A DNA stretch of 64,000 nucleotides from Szabonella sp046295215 (GCA_046295215.1 JBKBNP010000016.1:13979-77978); one strand, 5' to 3'. Numbered from the stretch's first letter, positions 33,982 through 42,631 are shown. Program-made: numbers and translations. Notes: a model not told the origin generated them from the letters alone.

Positions 33982-35211
33982 ATGCCGACAGCCACTCGCC
34001 CCCCCTCGCCCGATGCGCGCTTTGCCCCCACGCGGGATGCGGGCCTTGCCCGGCTTGCGGAATTTCTGCCGCAGGCCGGGGCCGATTATGCCCGGCTGCG
34101 CAATTTCGACCTTCCCGGCCATCCCCATGTCTCGCGGCTCTCCCCCTGGCTCCGCCATCGCCTGCTGACCGAGGCCGAACTGCTGGAGGCGGCATGGGCC
34201 GCCCATGGCCCGGCCTCGGAAAAGTTCCGGCAGGAGGTGCTGTGGCGCAGCTACTGGAAGGGCTGGCTCGAACTGCGCCCCCCGGTCTGGATCGCCTATC
34301 GCCAGGGACTGGACCGCGCGCTGGACCGCATTGCAACGGAAGAGGGCTTGCGGCAAGTCTGGGAATCGGCCTGCGCGGGCCGGACAGGAATTGACGGCTT
34401 CGACCAATGGGCGCGCGAGCTGGCCGCGACCGGCTGGCTGCACAATCACGCGCGGATGTGGTTTGCCTCGATCTGGATCTTCACCCTGCGACTGCCCTGG
34501 CAGTTGGGCGCGGATTTCTTCCTGCGCCATCTGCTCGATGGCGATGCAGCCTCCAACACGCTTTCCTGGCGCTGGGTCGCGGGACTGCAGACAGCGGGCA
34601 AGACCTATCTCGCCACAAGGTTCAACATCGCGCGCTTCACCGAAGGGCGCTTCGACCCGGACGGTCTGGCGGAGGTGGCGATTCCCCTGCCGCCCGATCC
34701 GGTGCCCCCGATGGGGACATTGCCCCTGCCCCGTCCGTTCGACACCGACCCGGACCTGCCGACCGGCCTCTTGCTGCACGAGGATGACCTGTCACCGGGG
34801 GCGGCGGATCTGGTGGCGCTGCCCCGCGCGATTGCGGGATTTGCCTGCCCGCAGGCACGCTCGCCGCTCGCCGTGGCCCCGATGGTCCGCACCTTCACCC
34901 AAGACGCGGTTGCCCGGCGGCTTGCCGCCCTGCCGCCGGGAGCCGGTGCCGAGATCTTGCCAGCGACAGACCCTGCCGAGGCCCTTCTGGACTGGGCCCG
35001 GCGCCATGGATTGCGGCGCATCGTGACGGCCCATGCGCCGGTCGGGGCCACGGCCGACGCGCTCGCTCTGGCGGAGAAAAAGCTGGGCATGGAAGAAATC
35101 ACGCTCCATCGCGTTATCACCCCGTATGACGCAGACCTCTGGCCACGCGCGACCCATGGTTTCTTCCGCTTTCACGAATCGGTTCGCGGGATAAAGTCAG
35201 GGTCAAGCTGA
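33982..35211 (+). CDS. Photolyase/cryptochrome-like protein with apparently swapped domains
   Basis: A 409-residue flavoprotein relative. Residues ~20-222 are the FAD-binding helical domain of the photolyase family: 'LARLAEFLPQAGADYARLRN', 'VSRLSPWLRHRLLTEAEL', 'FRQEVLWRSYWKGWLELRP', 'GIDGFDQWARELAATGWLHN', 'HLLDGDAASNTLSWRWVAGL'. In ordinary photolyases a Rossmann-like antenna domain precedes this; here the protein begins directly with the FAD domain. Residues ~262-402 instead look like that alpha/beta domain: 'DPAEALLDWARRHGLRRIVT' and 'WPRATHGFFRFHESV' align by eye with the usual d-P-x-e-v-l and Y-x-x-F-x-x-F segments. It may be a light sensor or DNA repair enzyme. It is divergent from clpP; the ribosome site is weak. 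Confidence 0.8.
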   Translation: MPTATRPPSPDARFAPTRDAGLARLAEFLPQAGADYARLRNFDLPGHPHVSRLSPWLRHRLLTEAELLEAAWAAHGPASEKFRQEVLWRSYWKGWLELRPPVWIAYRQGLDRALDRIATEEGLRQVWESACAGRTGIDGFDQWARELAATGWLHNHARMWFASIWIFTLRLPWQLGADFFLRHLLDGDAASNTLSWRWVAGLQTAGKTYLATRFNIARFTEGRFDPDGLAEVAIPLPPDPVPPMGTLPLPRPFDTDPDLPTGLLLHEDDLSPGAADLVALPRAIAGFACPQARSPLAVAPMVRTFTQDAVARRLAALPPGAGAEILPATDPAEALLDWARRHGLRRIVTAHAPVGATADALALAEKKLGMEEITLHRVITPYDADLWPRATHGFFRFHESVRGIKSGSS

Positions 35212-35290
35212 CATCCGGCGCAGTCCGGTGCCGCCCCGCGTCAAAGCCAATCCGGCCCTCCCGGCCCACAAGAACAGGAGCCCTTTTCCG

Positions 35291-35764
35291 ATGATCCATT
35301 TCCGCATGACCGCCTTTGCCCTGCTCTGCGCCCTTGCCGCCCCGGTCGCGGCGGCCGCCTGCACCCAGCCCGGCAATGCCAATGCCCTGCGCGCCGATGT
35401 GGCGCAGCGGGTGAACGCCGAACGCCGCAAGGCGGGGCTTGGGGCGCTGAGCAATTCGGGCGCATTGCAGAAGGCGGCGCAAAGCCTCGCCTGCGACAAT
35501 GCCGCGCAAGGCCAGTGGTCCCATACCGGGCGCAACGGATCCACCCTGCAAGGACGGCTGAATGCGGCGGGATACCGCTTCCGCACCGCGACTGAAAACG
35601 TGGGCCGGTTCGCCGGGCCTGATGCCGCGATGAAATGGTGGATGGGTTCTGCCCCGCATCGCGCGAACATCCTTTCCGGGGCCGTGCGCGACATCGGCGT
35701 GGGCGTTGCGACAGGCGCGGATGGGCGGGTCTACTGGGTGACGGTCAGCGGCGCCCCGCGCTGA
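35291..35764 (+). CDS. CAP (SCP/PR1) domain secreted protein
   Basis: A 157-residue exported protein. After a signal peptide (MIHFRMTAFALLCALAAPVA, cleaved near AAA) comes a compact CAP domain: 'RADVAQRVNAERRKAGLGAL', 'QWSHTGRNGSTLQGRLNAAG' with a conserved His, 'TATENVGRFAGPDAAMKWWM' with a conserved Glu, 'SAPHRANIL' with the second His, and 'IGVGVATGADGRVYWVTV'. The cavity residues are therefore kept. CAP proteins bind lipids or act as proteases in other organisms; role here unknown. AGGAG lies eleven bases before the ATG. Confidence 0.88.
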   Translation: MIHFRMTAFALLCALAAPVAAAACTQPGNANALRADVAQRVNAERRKAGLGALSNSGALQKAAQSLACDNAAQGQWSHTGRNGSTLQGRLNAAGYRFRTATENVGRFAGPDAAMKWWMGSAPHRANILSGAVRDIGVGVATGADGRVYWVTVSGAPR

Positions 35765-35770
35765 CGGCAT

Positions 35771-37090
35771 TCAGCGCGCGATCACCAGCTCCGCGCGCAA
35801 CCCTCCCAGCGTCTCGCTTTCCCCCAGCCGCAAGGCCCCGCCATGGCTGCGCGCCACATCGGCGGCAATGGCGAGGCCAAGACCCACCCCACCGCCCCGG
35901 TTCGGGTCACGCGCCTTGTCGAGCCGGGCAAAGGGGGTCAGCGCCTCGTCACGCTGATCCTTGGGGATGCCGGGGCCGTCATCCTCCACCACCAGCCGCA
36001 GCGCGCGCGGCCCCAGCACGCCCGAAACCTCGGCGCGGTTGCCATAGCGCACCGCGTTGCCGATCAGATTGTCCAGCGCGCGCGCCACCGCCACCGGGCG
36101 CAACCGGCAGGTGCCGGACCCCTCGAACGACCGCAACCGCACCGCAAGCCCCGCCCGCGCGGCATTTTCCACCACCCGGTCCAGCAGGGCGCGAGGATCG
36201 ACCTCCTCGATCTCCTCCAGCGCATCGCCCCGCGCGAAGGACAGGAATTCGTCGATCAGCCGCTGCATGTCATTCACATCGGACAAAAGCGCCTGCGCAT
36301 CGGCATCCTCGGGCAGCATCGACAGGCCCAGTTTCAGCCGTGTCAGCGGCGTGCGCAGGTCATGGCTGATCCCCGACAGCATCAGCGTGCGCTGTTCGAT
36401 CTGCCGCTCGATCCGCGCCCGCATGTCCAGAAACGCCGCCCCCGCCGCCCGCACCTCCTGCGCGCCGCGCGGCCGGTAAGGCACCGTCTCGCCCTTGCCG
36501 AAGGCGGAGGCCGCCGCCGCCAGCCGCTCGATCGGGCGCAACTGGTTGCGCAGGAACAGATAGGCGATGACTGTCATCAGAAGGGATGTCAGGATCATCA
36601 GCACCAGCAACTGATGCGGGTTGGAGGCCGAAACCCGCCCCCGGTCCAGCATCAGTTCCACCGGACCATGGGCCGTGGCAACGCGGACCCGCACGCGGCG
36701 CGGATCCTCCAGCATCTCGACGCTCTCGACCCCGTCCAGACCGTCGCGCAGCGTCGCGATCACCTCCCGCCCCGAAAGATCCCAGGGGTCCACGCGGTCC
36801 GGGCCGGGCGGGTCCGTGACCGGCATCCTGAGCCCGAAGGCAAGGCCGCGCGCCACCGGCTTCGCCTGCCGCAGCGCCGTTTCCGGGTCGGGGGCAGCCG
36901 CAATCTCCGAACGCAGAAAGGCGATCTCGGTGACAACCGTCTCGGTCATCTGCCAGGTCACCCGTTCGAAATGCCGCTGGATGAAGGTGACGGACACGAC
37001 AAGCTGGATCGCGACCACCGGCACGACCAGAATGAGCGCCGCCCGGCCATAGAGACCCCGCGGCAGGAGGAGCTTGAGCCAGCGAAACAT
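35771..37090 (-). CDS. EnvZ-like membrane sensor histidine kinase
   Basis: A 439-residue two-pass sensor kinase. Membrane helices are near 17-37 and 161-180, with a periplasmic domain of about 120 residues between, then HAMP. The H-box is 'SGISHDLRTPLTRLKLG' with His243, in the D-L-R-T-P-L-T-R form of the EnvZ group. The ATPase domain has 'DNLIGNAVRYGN', 'VVEDDGPGIPKDQ' and 'GGGVGLGLAIA'. No response regulator gene lies beside it in this window, so its partner must be elsewhere. It is convergent with the CAP gene (6 bases) and divergent from the MBL hydrolase gene. Confidence 0.93.
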   Translation of the reverse strand: MFRWLKLLLPRGLYGRAALILVVPVVAIQLVVSVTFIQRHFERVTWQMTETVVTEIAFLRSEIAAAPDPETALRQAKPVARGLAFGLRMPVTDPPGPDRVDPWDLSGREVIATLRDGLDGVESVEMLEDPRRVRVRVATAHGPVELMLDRGRVSASNPHQLLVLMILTSLLMTVIAYLFLRNQLRPIERLAAAASAFGKGETVPYRPRGAQEVRAAGAAFLDMRARIERQIEQRTLMLSGISHDLRTPLTRLKLGLSMLPEDADAQALLSDVNDMQRLIDEFLSFARGDALEEIEEVDPRALLDRVVENAARAGLAVRLRSFEGSGTCRLRPVAVARALDNLIGNAVRYGNRAEVSGVLGPRALRLVVEDDGPGIPKDQRDEALTPFARLDKARDPNRGGGVGLGLAIAADVARSHGGALRLGESETLGGLRAELVIAR

Positions 37091-37134
37091 CCCCCTTACC
37101 TATCGTGGGCAGGCAAGCGGCGAAAGGGGCGCAG

Positions 37135-38073
37135 ATGGATCAGGCAGATTTCTTCCTGCCCCCGGGGGAGGTCGCGGATTGCGTGTTGTTGCGGCCCGAC
37201 CTGCGGCTGGTGCGCGCGGCGAATCCCTCGCCCTTCACCGGGGCGGGAACCAACAGCTATCTGCTGGGCCGGGGCAATGTCCTGCTGGTCGATCCGGGGC
37301 CGGACCTGCCCGCCCATGCACAGGCGCTGCTGTCGGCCCTGACCCCGGGGGAACGGATCACACACATCCTCGTGACCCATGCCCATGCTGACCACAGTGC
37401 CCTTGCCCCACGGATCGCGGCGGCGACGGGGGCCGCGGTGCTGGCCTTCGGAACGGCGGGGAGCGGACGTTCGGCGCGCATGGAACGCCTTGCCGCCCTT
37501 GACAGACTCGGCGGTGGCGAAGGGGTCGATGCGGGCTTCACCCCCGACCGCTGCCTTGCCGACGGGGAAGTTCTGGAAACCGGCGCGGGGCAGATCACCG
37601 CGATCCACACGCCTGGCCACATGGCCAATCACCTGTGTTTCGCGTGGCAGGACTGCCTTTTCACTGGCGATCACATCATGGGATGGTCGACCAGCATCGT
37701 CTCCCCGCCCGATGGCGACATGGCGCAATATCGCGCCTCGCTGCGCCGGGTTATGGCGGGCGACTGGCGGCTGGCGCTGCCCGGTCACGGCGCGCCCATT
37801 GCCGACCTGCGCGGGCGCTGCACCGCGCTGCTCCGGCATCGCGCCGCACGAGAGGCGGCAATCCTTGCCGCCCTCGGGGCGGACCCCTCGTCGCTGGAGG
37901 ATCTGACCGCCCGTATCTATGCCGACACACCGCAAAAGCTCTGGCCCGCCGCCGCGCGCAACCTGCTGGCGCATCTGATTGACCTGAACGACCGGGGCCT
38001 CGTCCGGGCCGACCCCGATCCGGTTCCGACCGCCCGGTTCAGCGCGGGGCCTGCCGCAGCCGACTCCCCCTGA
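37135..38073 (+). CDS. MBL fold metallo-hydrolase (LACTB2-like)
   Basis: A 312-residue metallo-beta-lactamase fold enzyme. The metal motif is H82-x-H84-x-D86-H87 ('VTHAHADHSALAP'), with a further His in 'IHTPGHMANHLCF', an Asp in 'FTGDHIMGW' and a His in 'LALPGHGAPI'. The C-terminal winged-helix-like segment ('LTARIYADTPQKLWPAAARN') is typical of the LACTB2/endoribonuclease-like branch. Substrate is unknown. AAGGGG precedes the ATG. Confidence 0.9.
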   Translation: MDQADFFLPPGEVADCVLLRPDLRLVRAANPSPFTGAGTNSYLLGRGNVLLVDPGPDLPAHAQALLSALTPGERITHILVTHAHADHSALAPRIAAATGAAVLAFGTAGSGRSARMERLAALDRLGGGEGVDAGFTPDRCLADGEVLETGAGQITAIHTPGHMANHLCFAWQDCLFTGDHIMGWSTSIVSPPDGDMAQYRASLRRVMAGDWRLALPGHGAPIADLRGRCTALLRHRAAREAAILAALGADPSSLEDLTARIYADTPQKLWPAAARNLLAHLIDLNDRGLVRADPDPVPTARFSAGPAAADSP

Positions 38074-38095
38074 AATGGCCGGACGCGGGACGCAG

Positions 38096-38130
38096 AAGGC
38101 CGCGCGCGGGAGACGGTCCCGGGCGCGGCC
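38096..38130. terminator. Hairpin between convergent MBL and DUF4167 genes
   Basis: A 9-bp stem (AAGGCCGCG / CGCGGCCTT) encloses a second smaller hairpin. It is flanked by an A-run on the plus-strand 3' side and has no proper T-run for either direction, so it is an imperfect terminator candidate. Confidence 0.4.
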
Positions 38131-38153
38131 TTCGAAAAAATCCGGCGCTGGCT

Positions 38154-39035
38154 TTACTCGGCGGCTTCGCGCGGGTCGCTGCCCGCCCCGGCCGCACCAT
38201 CGCTGCCCGCCTCCGCCTCGGTCTTGGGCTTGCGCGGTCCACGCGGGCGACGCGGGGCGCGCGCCTTGGCCTCGCCCCCATCGTCCGACGGGGATTGCGC
38301 AGGTTCGCCCTCGGGGGATTGCGCCGGCGCTGCGGCCCGGGTCACCGGGGGTTGGTCGGCACCCGCCGTCTCTGCACCCGCCGTCTCTGCACCCTCTGGC
38401 GCAGCCCCCCCCTTGCGGCGGAAATTGCGGCTCCGCTCGCGGTCCGGCGCATTTCGGCGGGCCTCGGGCGTTTCCACCAGCCCGGCCTCGTCATCCGATG
38501 CGGCAAGGTCGATCACCGCTGTCGCGCCGGAACCTTCGCTGACACCCCGGCGATCGTCGCGCCGGTCATCCCTGCGGTCGTCGCGCCGGTCGTCACGGCG
38601 TTCATTGCGGCGCGGTTCCCCACGGTCGTCATTCCGATCCGCCGTGCGATCCGCCTGCCGGTCCGGGCCGCGATCATCGCGCTGCTCGCCGTCAAAACGG
38701 TCCTGACGGTCGTTGCGCTGGCCATTCTGGCCGTTCTGACCATTCTGGCCGTCGAAGCTCTGGCGGCGGGCATCCTGTTCGGCGGCCATCTCGCGCTGCG
38801 CTTCGGCCAGCATGCGGGTGTAATGTTCGGCATGCTGCTGGAAATTCTCTGCGGCAACGCGGTCATTGGACAATTGCGCATCCCGGGCGAGAAAGATGTA
38901 TTTCTCGATGATCTGCTGCGGCGTGCCGCGCACCTTGCCCTCGGGGCCGGAGCTGTCGAAGACACGATTGACAATATTGCCAAGGCTGCGCGGACGGTTC
39001 GCCTTGGAACGCGAGCGGGACTTTGAAGATCTCAT
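38154..39035 (-). CDS. DUF4167 domain-containing protein with Arg/Asp repeats
   Basis: A 293-residue protein. The N-terminal ~90 residues form the DUF4167 domain: 'NRPRSLGNIVNRVFDSSGPE', 'VRGTPQQIIEKYIFLARDAQ', 'AENFQQHAEHYTRMLAEAQR'. The rest is low complexity: N-G-Q triplets, Arg/Asp tracts of repeating D-D-R-R, an A-E-T-A-G pair, and a basic Pro/Arg patch. Such charged repeats suggest RNA binding or condensate formation, but this is inference; function of the family is unknown. AAAGGA precedes the ATG. It lies upstream of nothing on its strand and downstream of prmC. Confidence 0.85.
   Translation of the reverse strand: MRSSKSRSRSKANRPRSLGNIVNRVFDSSGPEGKVRGTPQQIIEKYIFLARDAQLSNDRVAAENFQQHAEHYTRMLAEAQREMAAEQDARRQSFDGQNGQNGQNGQRNDRQDRFDGEQRDDRGPDRQADRTADRNDDRGEPRRNERRDDRRDDRRDDRRDDRRGVSEGSGATAVIDLAASDDEAGLVETPEARRNAPDRERSRNFRRKGGAAPEGAETAGAETAGADQPPVTRAAAPAQSPEGEPAQSPSDDGGEAKARAPRRPRGPRKPKTEAEAGSDGAAGAGSDPREAAE
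38360..38389. repeat. 15-bp tandem duplication in DUF4167 gene
   Basis: CACCCGCCGTCTCTG occurs twice in direct succession, followed by a partial third unit. It encodes A-E-T-A-G repeats. Confidence 0.85.
38550..38609. repeat. 12-bp near-repeats coding Arg-Arg-Asp-Asp
   Basis: Imperfect 12-base units around CGCGCCGGTCGT repeat about five times and encode the D-D-R-R tract of the DUF4167 protein. A related 9-base N-G-Q repeat lies at 38721-38750. Confidence 0.7.
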
Positions 39036-39294
39036 CTTGTCCTTTGATCCAGAATGATCTGGCATTTGACCGAACGCAGCAGACGTTCAAAATTCGTCCG
39101 GATCCCACAAGGGGCGCATTCGGGAGCTTTCGGCATTTCGCATCGGGACAGGCACGGGTTCCCCCGACCGCACATCCCTGCGCCTCTTCCTGTAATCATG
39201 CGAATCTCTCTGAGACAAGTGGATTCTGCGCAATTGGAGTTGAATTTCTCGCGATGCGAGGGGATTTGGCGGATTGTGGCCGAAAGTCACCAGT

Positions 39295-40125
39295 TCAGAT
39301 GCGGCGCGCCATCACCACCCTGTCGCGCCCGTCCATGTCCCGCCGGACCGCGATTGACCCCAGACCCGCCGCCGCCAGCATCGCCCCCACAGCAGCCCCC
39401 TGAGTCGGCCCGATCTCCAGCAGCACCCGCGCGCCTGCCCCCATGTGATCCGGCAAGGCGGGGATCAGCGCGCGATAGGCGTCCAGCCCGTCCCCCCCCG
39501 GTGTCAGCGCCAGATGCGGCTCCCAATCGCGGACTTCCGGCGAAAGCCCGGCCATTTCCGCCGCCGCGATATAGGGCGGATTTGCCACGATCAGGTCGAA
39601 CCGGCCCTCCACGGCGGACCACCAGTCCGAAAGACAGAACTCCGCCCGATCCTCCACACCGGCCCTGCCGGCATTTTCCGCGGCCACCGCCAGCGCATCG
39701 GGCGACAGATCGACGCCCAGCCCCCGCGCCTCGGGACGTTCGGCCAGCAGCGTCACCAGAATCGCCCCCGATCCGGTGCCCAGATCCAGCACCCGGCCAA
39801 AGGGTTCCTCCAGCGCCGCCGCGATCAGGGTCTCGGTTTCCGGGCGCGGGTCCAGAACCGCCGGGCTGACCGCAAATTCCCGCCCCCAGAAGGCCCGCCG
39901 CCCGGTCAGGTGCGACAGCGGCGCGCGCGCCGCGCGCCGGTCCACCAAGGCTCGGAACCGCTCCGCCACAGCAGGGTCCGCCACCCCGTCCATCTCGAGG
40001 ATCATCCGGTCCGGGGCGATGCCCCGCGCATGGGCCAGCAGAAGCCGCGCATCGCGGGCCGCCCCTTCCACCCCTGCCGCACGCAGCGCCGTCACCGCCC
40101 CGGCCAGCAGCGCGGTCCAGCTCAC
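39295..40125 (-). CDS. prmC: Peptide chain release factor N5-glutamine methyltransferase
   Basis: PrmC methylates the Gln of the GGQ loop in RF1 and RF2, speeding peptide release. The 276-residue protein has the N-terminal helical domain, a SAM site ('VLDLGTGSGAILVTLL') and the catalytic 'VANPPYIAAAEM' (N-P-P-Y) that holds the glutamine. Start is GTG and overlaps the prfA stop by four bases (GTGA), so enzyme and substrate are co-translated. Confidence 0.96.
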   Translation of the reverse strand: MSWTALLAGAVTALRAAGVEGAARDARLLLAHARGIAPDRMILEMDGVADPAVAERFRALVDRRAARAPLSHLTGRRAFWGREFAVSPAVLDPRPETETLIAAALEEPFGRVLDLGTGSGAILVTLLAERPEARGLGVDLSPDALAVAAENAGRAGVEDRAEFCLSDWWSAVEGRFDLIVANPPYIAAAEMAGLSPEVRDWEPHLALTPGGDGLDAYRALIPALPDHMGAGARVLLEIGPTQGAAVGAMLAAAGLGSIAVRRDMDGRDRVVMARRI

Positions 40126-41177
40126 AGCCCGCTCTCCGCCAGCCGCCGCGCCTGATCGGCCTCGATCAGCGGCTCGATCACCGGGTTCAGATCGCCCGCA
40201 ATGATCTGGGGCAGCGCATAGAGGGTGAGGTTGATGCGATGGTCGGTCAGCCGCCCTTGCGGGAAATTATAGGTGCGGATGCGCTCGCTGCGGTCGCCCG
40301 ACCCGACCTGTGCCTTGCGGTCGGCGGCCCGCGCGCCATCGACCCGCTCGCGCTCCAGTTCAAACAGCCGCGCGCGCAGCACCTGCATGGCGATCTCGCG
40401 GTTGCGATGCTGGGATTTCTGCGCCGAGGTCACGATGATGCCTGTCGGCAGATGGGTGATCCGCACCGCCGAATCGGTGGTGTTGACATGCTGCCCCCCT
40501 GCCCCAGAGGCGCGCATCGTGTCGATGCGGATGTCACTTTCGGGGATGTCGAGTTCCACCTCCTCGGCCTCGGGCAGCACGGCCACCGTGGCCGCCGAGG
40601 TGTGGATGCGCCCGCCCGCCTCGGTTTCCGGCACCCGTTGCACCCGATGCACACCGGATTCGAATTTCAGCCGGGCAAAGACACCCTCGCCCTGCACATG
40701 CGCCACAAGCTCGCGCAGGCCGCCCAGATCGCTTTCCTGCATTTCCAGGATCTCGAACCGCCAGCCCTGCGTTTCGGCATAGCGTTGATACATGCGCAAC
40801 AGGTCGGCGGCGAAAAGGGCGGCCTCCTCCCCACCCGTGCCGGGGCGTATTTCAAGGATCGCGGGGCGCGCGTCTGCGGCATCCTTCGGCAACAGCACCA
40901 TGCGCAATGCCTGCTCCTGTTCGGGGATGCGGGCGCGCAACCGCGGCAGTTCCTCCTCCGCCAGCGCGCGCATCTCGGGATCGGCCAGCATCGCCTCGGC
41001 CTCGGCCAGGTCGTCAAGCGTGCGGCGGTAGGCCGCAATCTGCGCCACAACCGGCTTGAGGTCAGAATATTCGCGGCTGATCCGGGCAATATCGGCCGGC
41101 GAGGCACCAGCCGACAAAAGCGCCTCGAGATAGTCGAAGCGCCCGGTGATCTGGGCAAGGGTATCGAGCGGAACCAT
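40122..41177 (-). CDS. prfA: Peptide chain release factor 1
   Basis: RF1 reads UAA and UAG. The 351-residue protein carries the GGQ loop ('SGAGGQHVNTTDSAV') and the recognition motif P-E-T ('VQRVPETEAGGRIHTSA'), matching P-x-T. The start MVPLDTLAQITGRFDYLEAL matches family length; longer in-frame residues are Arg-rich and not family-like. prmC overlaps its stop. Divergent from the AI-2E transporter gene. Confidence 0.97.
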   Translation of the reverse strand: MVPLDTLAQITGRFDYLEALLSAGASPADIARISREYSDLKPVVAQIAAYRRTLDDLAEAEAMLADPEMRALAEEELPRLRARIPEQEQALRMVLLPKDAADARPAILEIRPGTGGEEAALFAADLLRMYQRYAETQGWRFEILEMQESDLGGLRELVAHVQGEGVFARLKFESGVHRVQRVPETEAGGRIHTSAATVAVLPEAEEVELDIPESDIRIDTMRASGAGGQHVNTTDSAVRITHLPTGIIVTSAQKSQHRNREIAMQVLRARLFELERERVDGARAADRKAQVGSGDRSERIRTYNFPQGRLTDHRINLTLYALPQIIAGDLNPVIEPLIEADQARRLAESGL

Positions 41178-41377
41178 GGCCGGTGCTGTGGCGCATGCCC
41201 GGCGCGCGGTCAAGACCCGCGAGACGGCCCGAAACCACCGCATCCGGGCAGGGAACGCAAACCGGGAGGTCTGCGTTGTCTTCCGCATTCCCGCAGCGAC
41301 CGGGGCGAAGTTCCCACGCACCGCCGCACCCCTGCCCGCCGCATCCCGACCGCGCCAACCTGACTGTGGAGACATCC

Positions 41378-42622
41378 TTGCCATCCGCCCGGACCCATTT
41401 TCCCTTTTCCCCGCAGCCGCAACCGCAGCCGCAGAACTGGGCGCTCATCGGCATCTTCATCTTCCTCGCCTTCGCCGCCATTGCGGCGGGTCGCGCCTTC
41501 CTGATGCCGGTGACGCTCGCCATCCTGCTTTTCTTCGTCTTCGTGCCGCTGCGACGGAAACTGGACCGGCGCGGGGTGCCTTCGGTCGTATCGGCGGCGC
41601 TGGTCATACTGATGCTGATCGCGGTGCTGGTGATGCTGATCGTCGGCCTCTCGGCCCCGGCGGGGCGGTTGATCGACAACCTGCCGAGCATAACCTGGCG
41701 GCTGGAAGCGCAGTTCGATGCCCTGCGTGGCACCTTCGGAGCCATCGAGGCGGCCATGTCGCAGATGACCGACGAGGATGGCGAAACGGCGGTGAACGGT
41801 GCGGAAACCCTGCTCGCCGTTCTCGGGGCGACACCGACGCTTGTTGCGCAGACCTCGCTTGTGTTGTTCCTGCTGTTCTTCCTCCTGGGATCGGGTGACC
41901 TGCTCTATCTCAAGATCGTGCAAAGCTTCGACAGCCTGCGCGACAAGCGCCGCGCCTATGCCGCCCTGCGGGAGATCGAGGACAGTCTGGGCAGCTATCT
42001 CGGGTCCATCGCGCTCATCAATGCCGGGCTCGGGCTGGCCATCGGCACGCTCATGTGGATCTGGGGCATGCCCTCGCCGGTGCTGTTCGGCACCATGGCC
42101 TTCCTGTTCAACTTCGTTCCCTATCTCGGTGCTGTCGCGGGCACGGCGATTGCCACTTTCGTTGCCCTCCTGACCTTTCCGGGCTTCCAGATTCCCGCCC
42201 TTGTCGGCATCAGCTACTTCACGCTGACCACGATCGAGGGGCAACTCGTCACTCCCTATTTCGTGTCCCGCAGGCTCCAGATGAATACCGTTGTGGTGTT
42301 TCTGGCGGTGGCGATGTGGGCCTGGCTCTGGTCGGTGATCGGCATGATCGTCGCCGTGCCGGTGCTGGTCGTGGTCTCGGTGATCTGCGACCATGTGCCG
42401 GGGCTGGAGAAGCTGGGCAATTTCCTGTGGGGCGAGGATCCGCCGCCGATGGACAGCGAAAAGCCCGACCCCGAGGCCCCGGCAGCCGAGACCGTTGCCG
42501 GCGCGACCCCACCCACCGAGACACTGGCCGACGCGACACTGACCGACGCGACACTGGCTGACGCGCCCCCTGCCGAACCGCCTCCGCCCCCCCTCGCCCC
42601 AGTCGGCAAAGAACCGGCGTGA
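41378..42622 (+). CDS. AI-2E family transporter
   Basis: A polytopic membrane protein of the PerM/AI-2 exporter family, about 414 residues. Hydrophobic segments include 'WALIGIFIFLAFAAIAAG', 'VVSAALVILMLIAVLVMLIV', 'TSLVLFLLFFLLGSGDLLYL', 'GTMAFLFNFVPYLGAVAGTA', 'TLTTIEGQLVTPYFVSRRL' and 'AWLWSVIGMIVAVPVLVVVS'; the P-Y-L-G and E-G-x-x-V-T-P motifs are family hallmarks. No ATG is near the right place: I choose a TTG with GGAG six bases upstream. A GTG at 41366 is also possible. The C-terminal tail is acidic and Ala/Pro/Thr-rich, partly made of a 15-bp tandem repeat. Substrate is unknown. Confidence 0.85.
   Translation: MPSARTHFPFSPQPQPQPQNWALIGIFIFLAFAAIAAGRAFLMPVTLAILLFFVFVPLRRKLDRRGVPSVVSAALVILMLIAVLVMLIVGLSAPAGRLIDNLPSITWRLEAQFDALRGTFGAIEAAMSQMTDEDGETAVNGAETLLAVLGATPTLVAQTSLVLFLLFFLLGSGDLLYLKIVQSFDSLRDKRRAYAALREIEDSLGSYLGSIALINAGLGLAIGTLMWIWGMPSPVLFGTMAFLFNFVPYLGAVAGTAIATFVALLTFPGFQIPALVGISYFTLTTIEGQLVTPYFVSRRLQMNTVVVFLAVAMWAWLWSVIGMIVAVPVLVVVSVICDHVPGLEKLGNFLWGEDPPPMDSEKPDPEAPAAETVAGATPPTETLADATLTDATLADAPPAEPPPPPLAPVGKEPA
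42521..42565. repeat. Three 15-bp tandem units in AI-2E transporter tail
   Basis: ACACTGGCCGACGCG, ACACTGACCGACGCG and ACACTGGCTGACGCG follow each other exactly. They encode T-L-A/T-D-A repeats. Confidence 0.9.
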
Positions 42623-42631
42623 ACCGGTCTT

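Noticed and set aside
39087..39290. 67-residue minus-strand frame upstream of DUF4167
   Set aside because: It lacks a ribosome site, has an unlikely Arg/His-rich product and poor codon pattern; more likely the DUF4167 promoter region.
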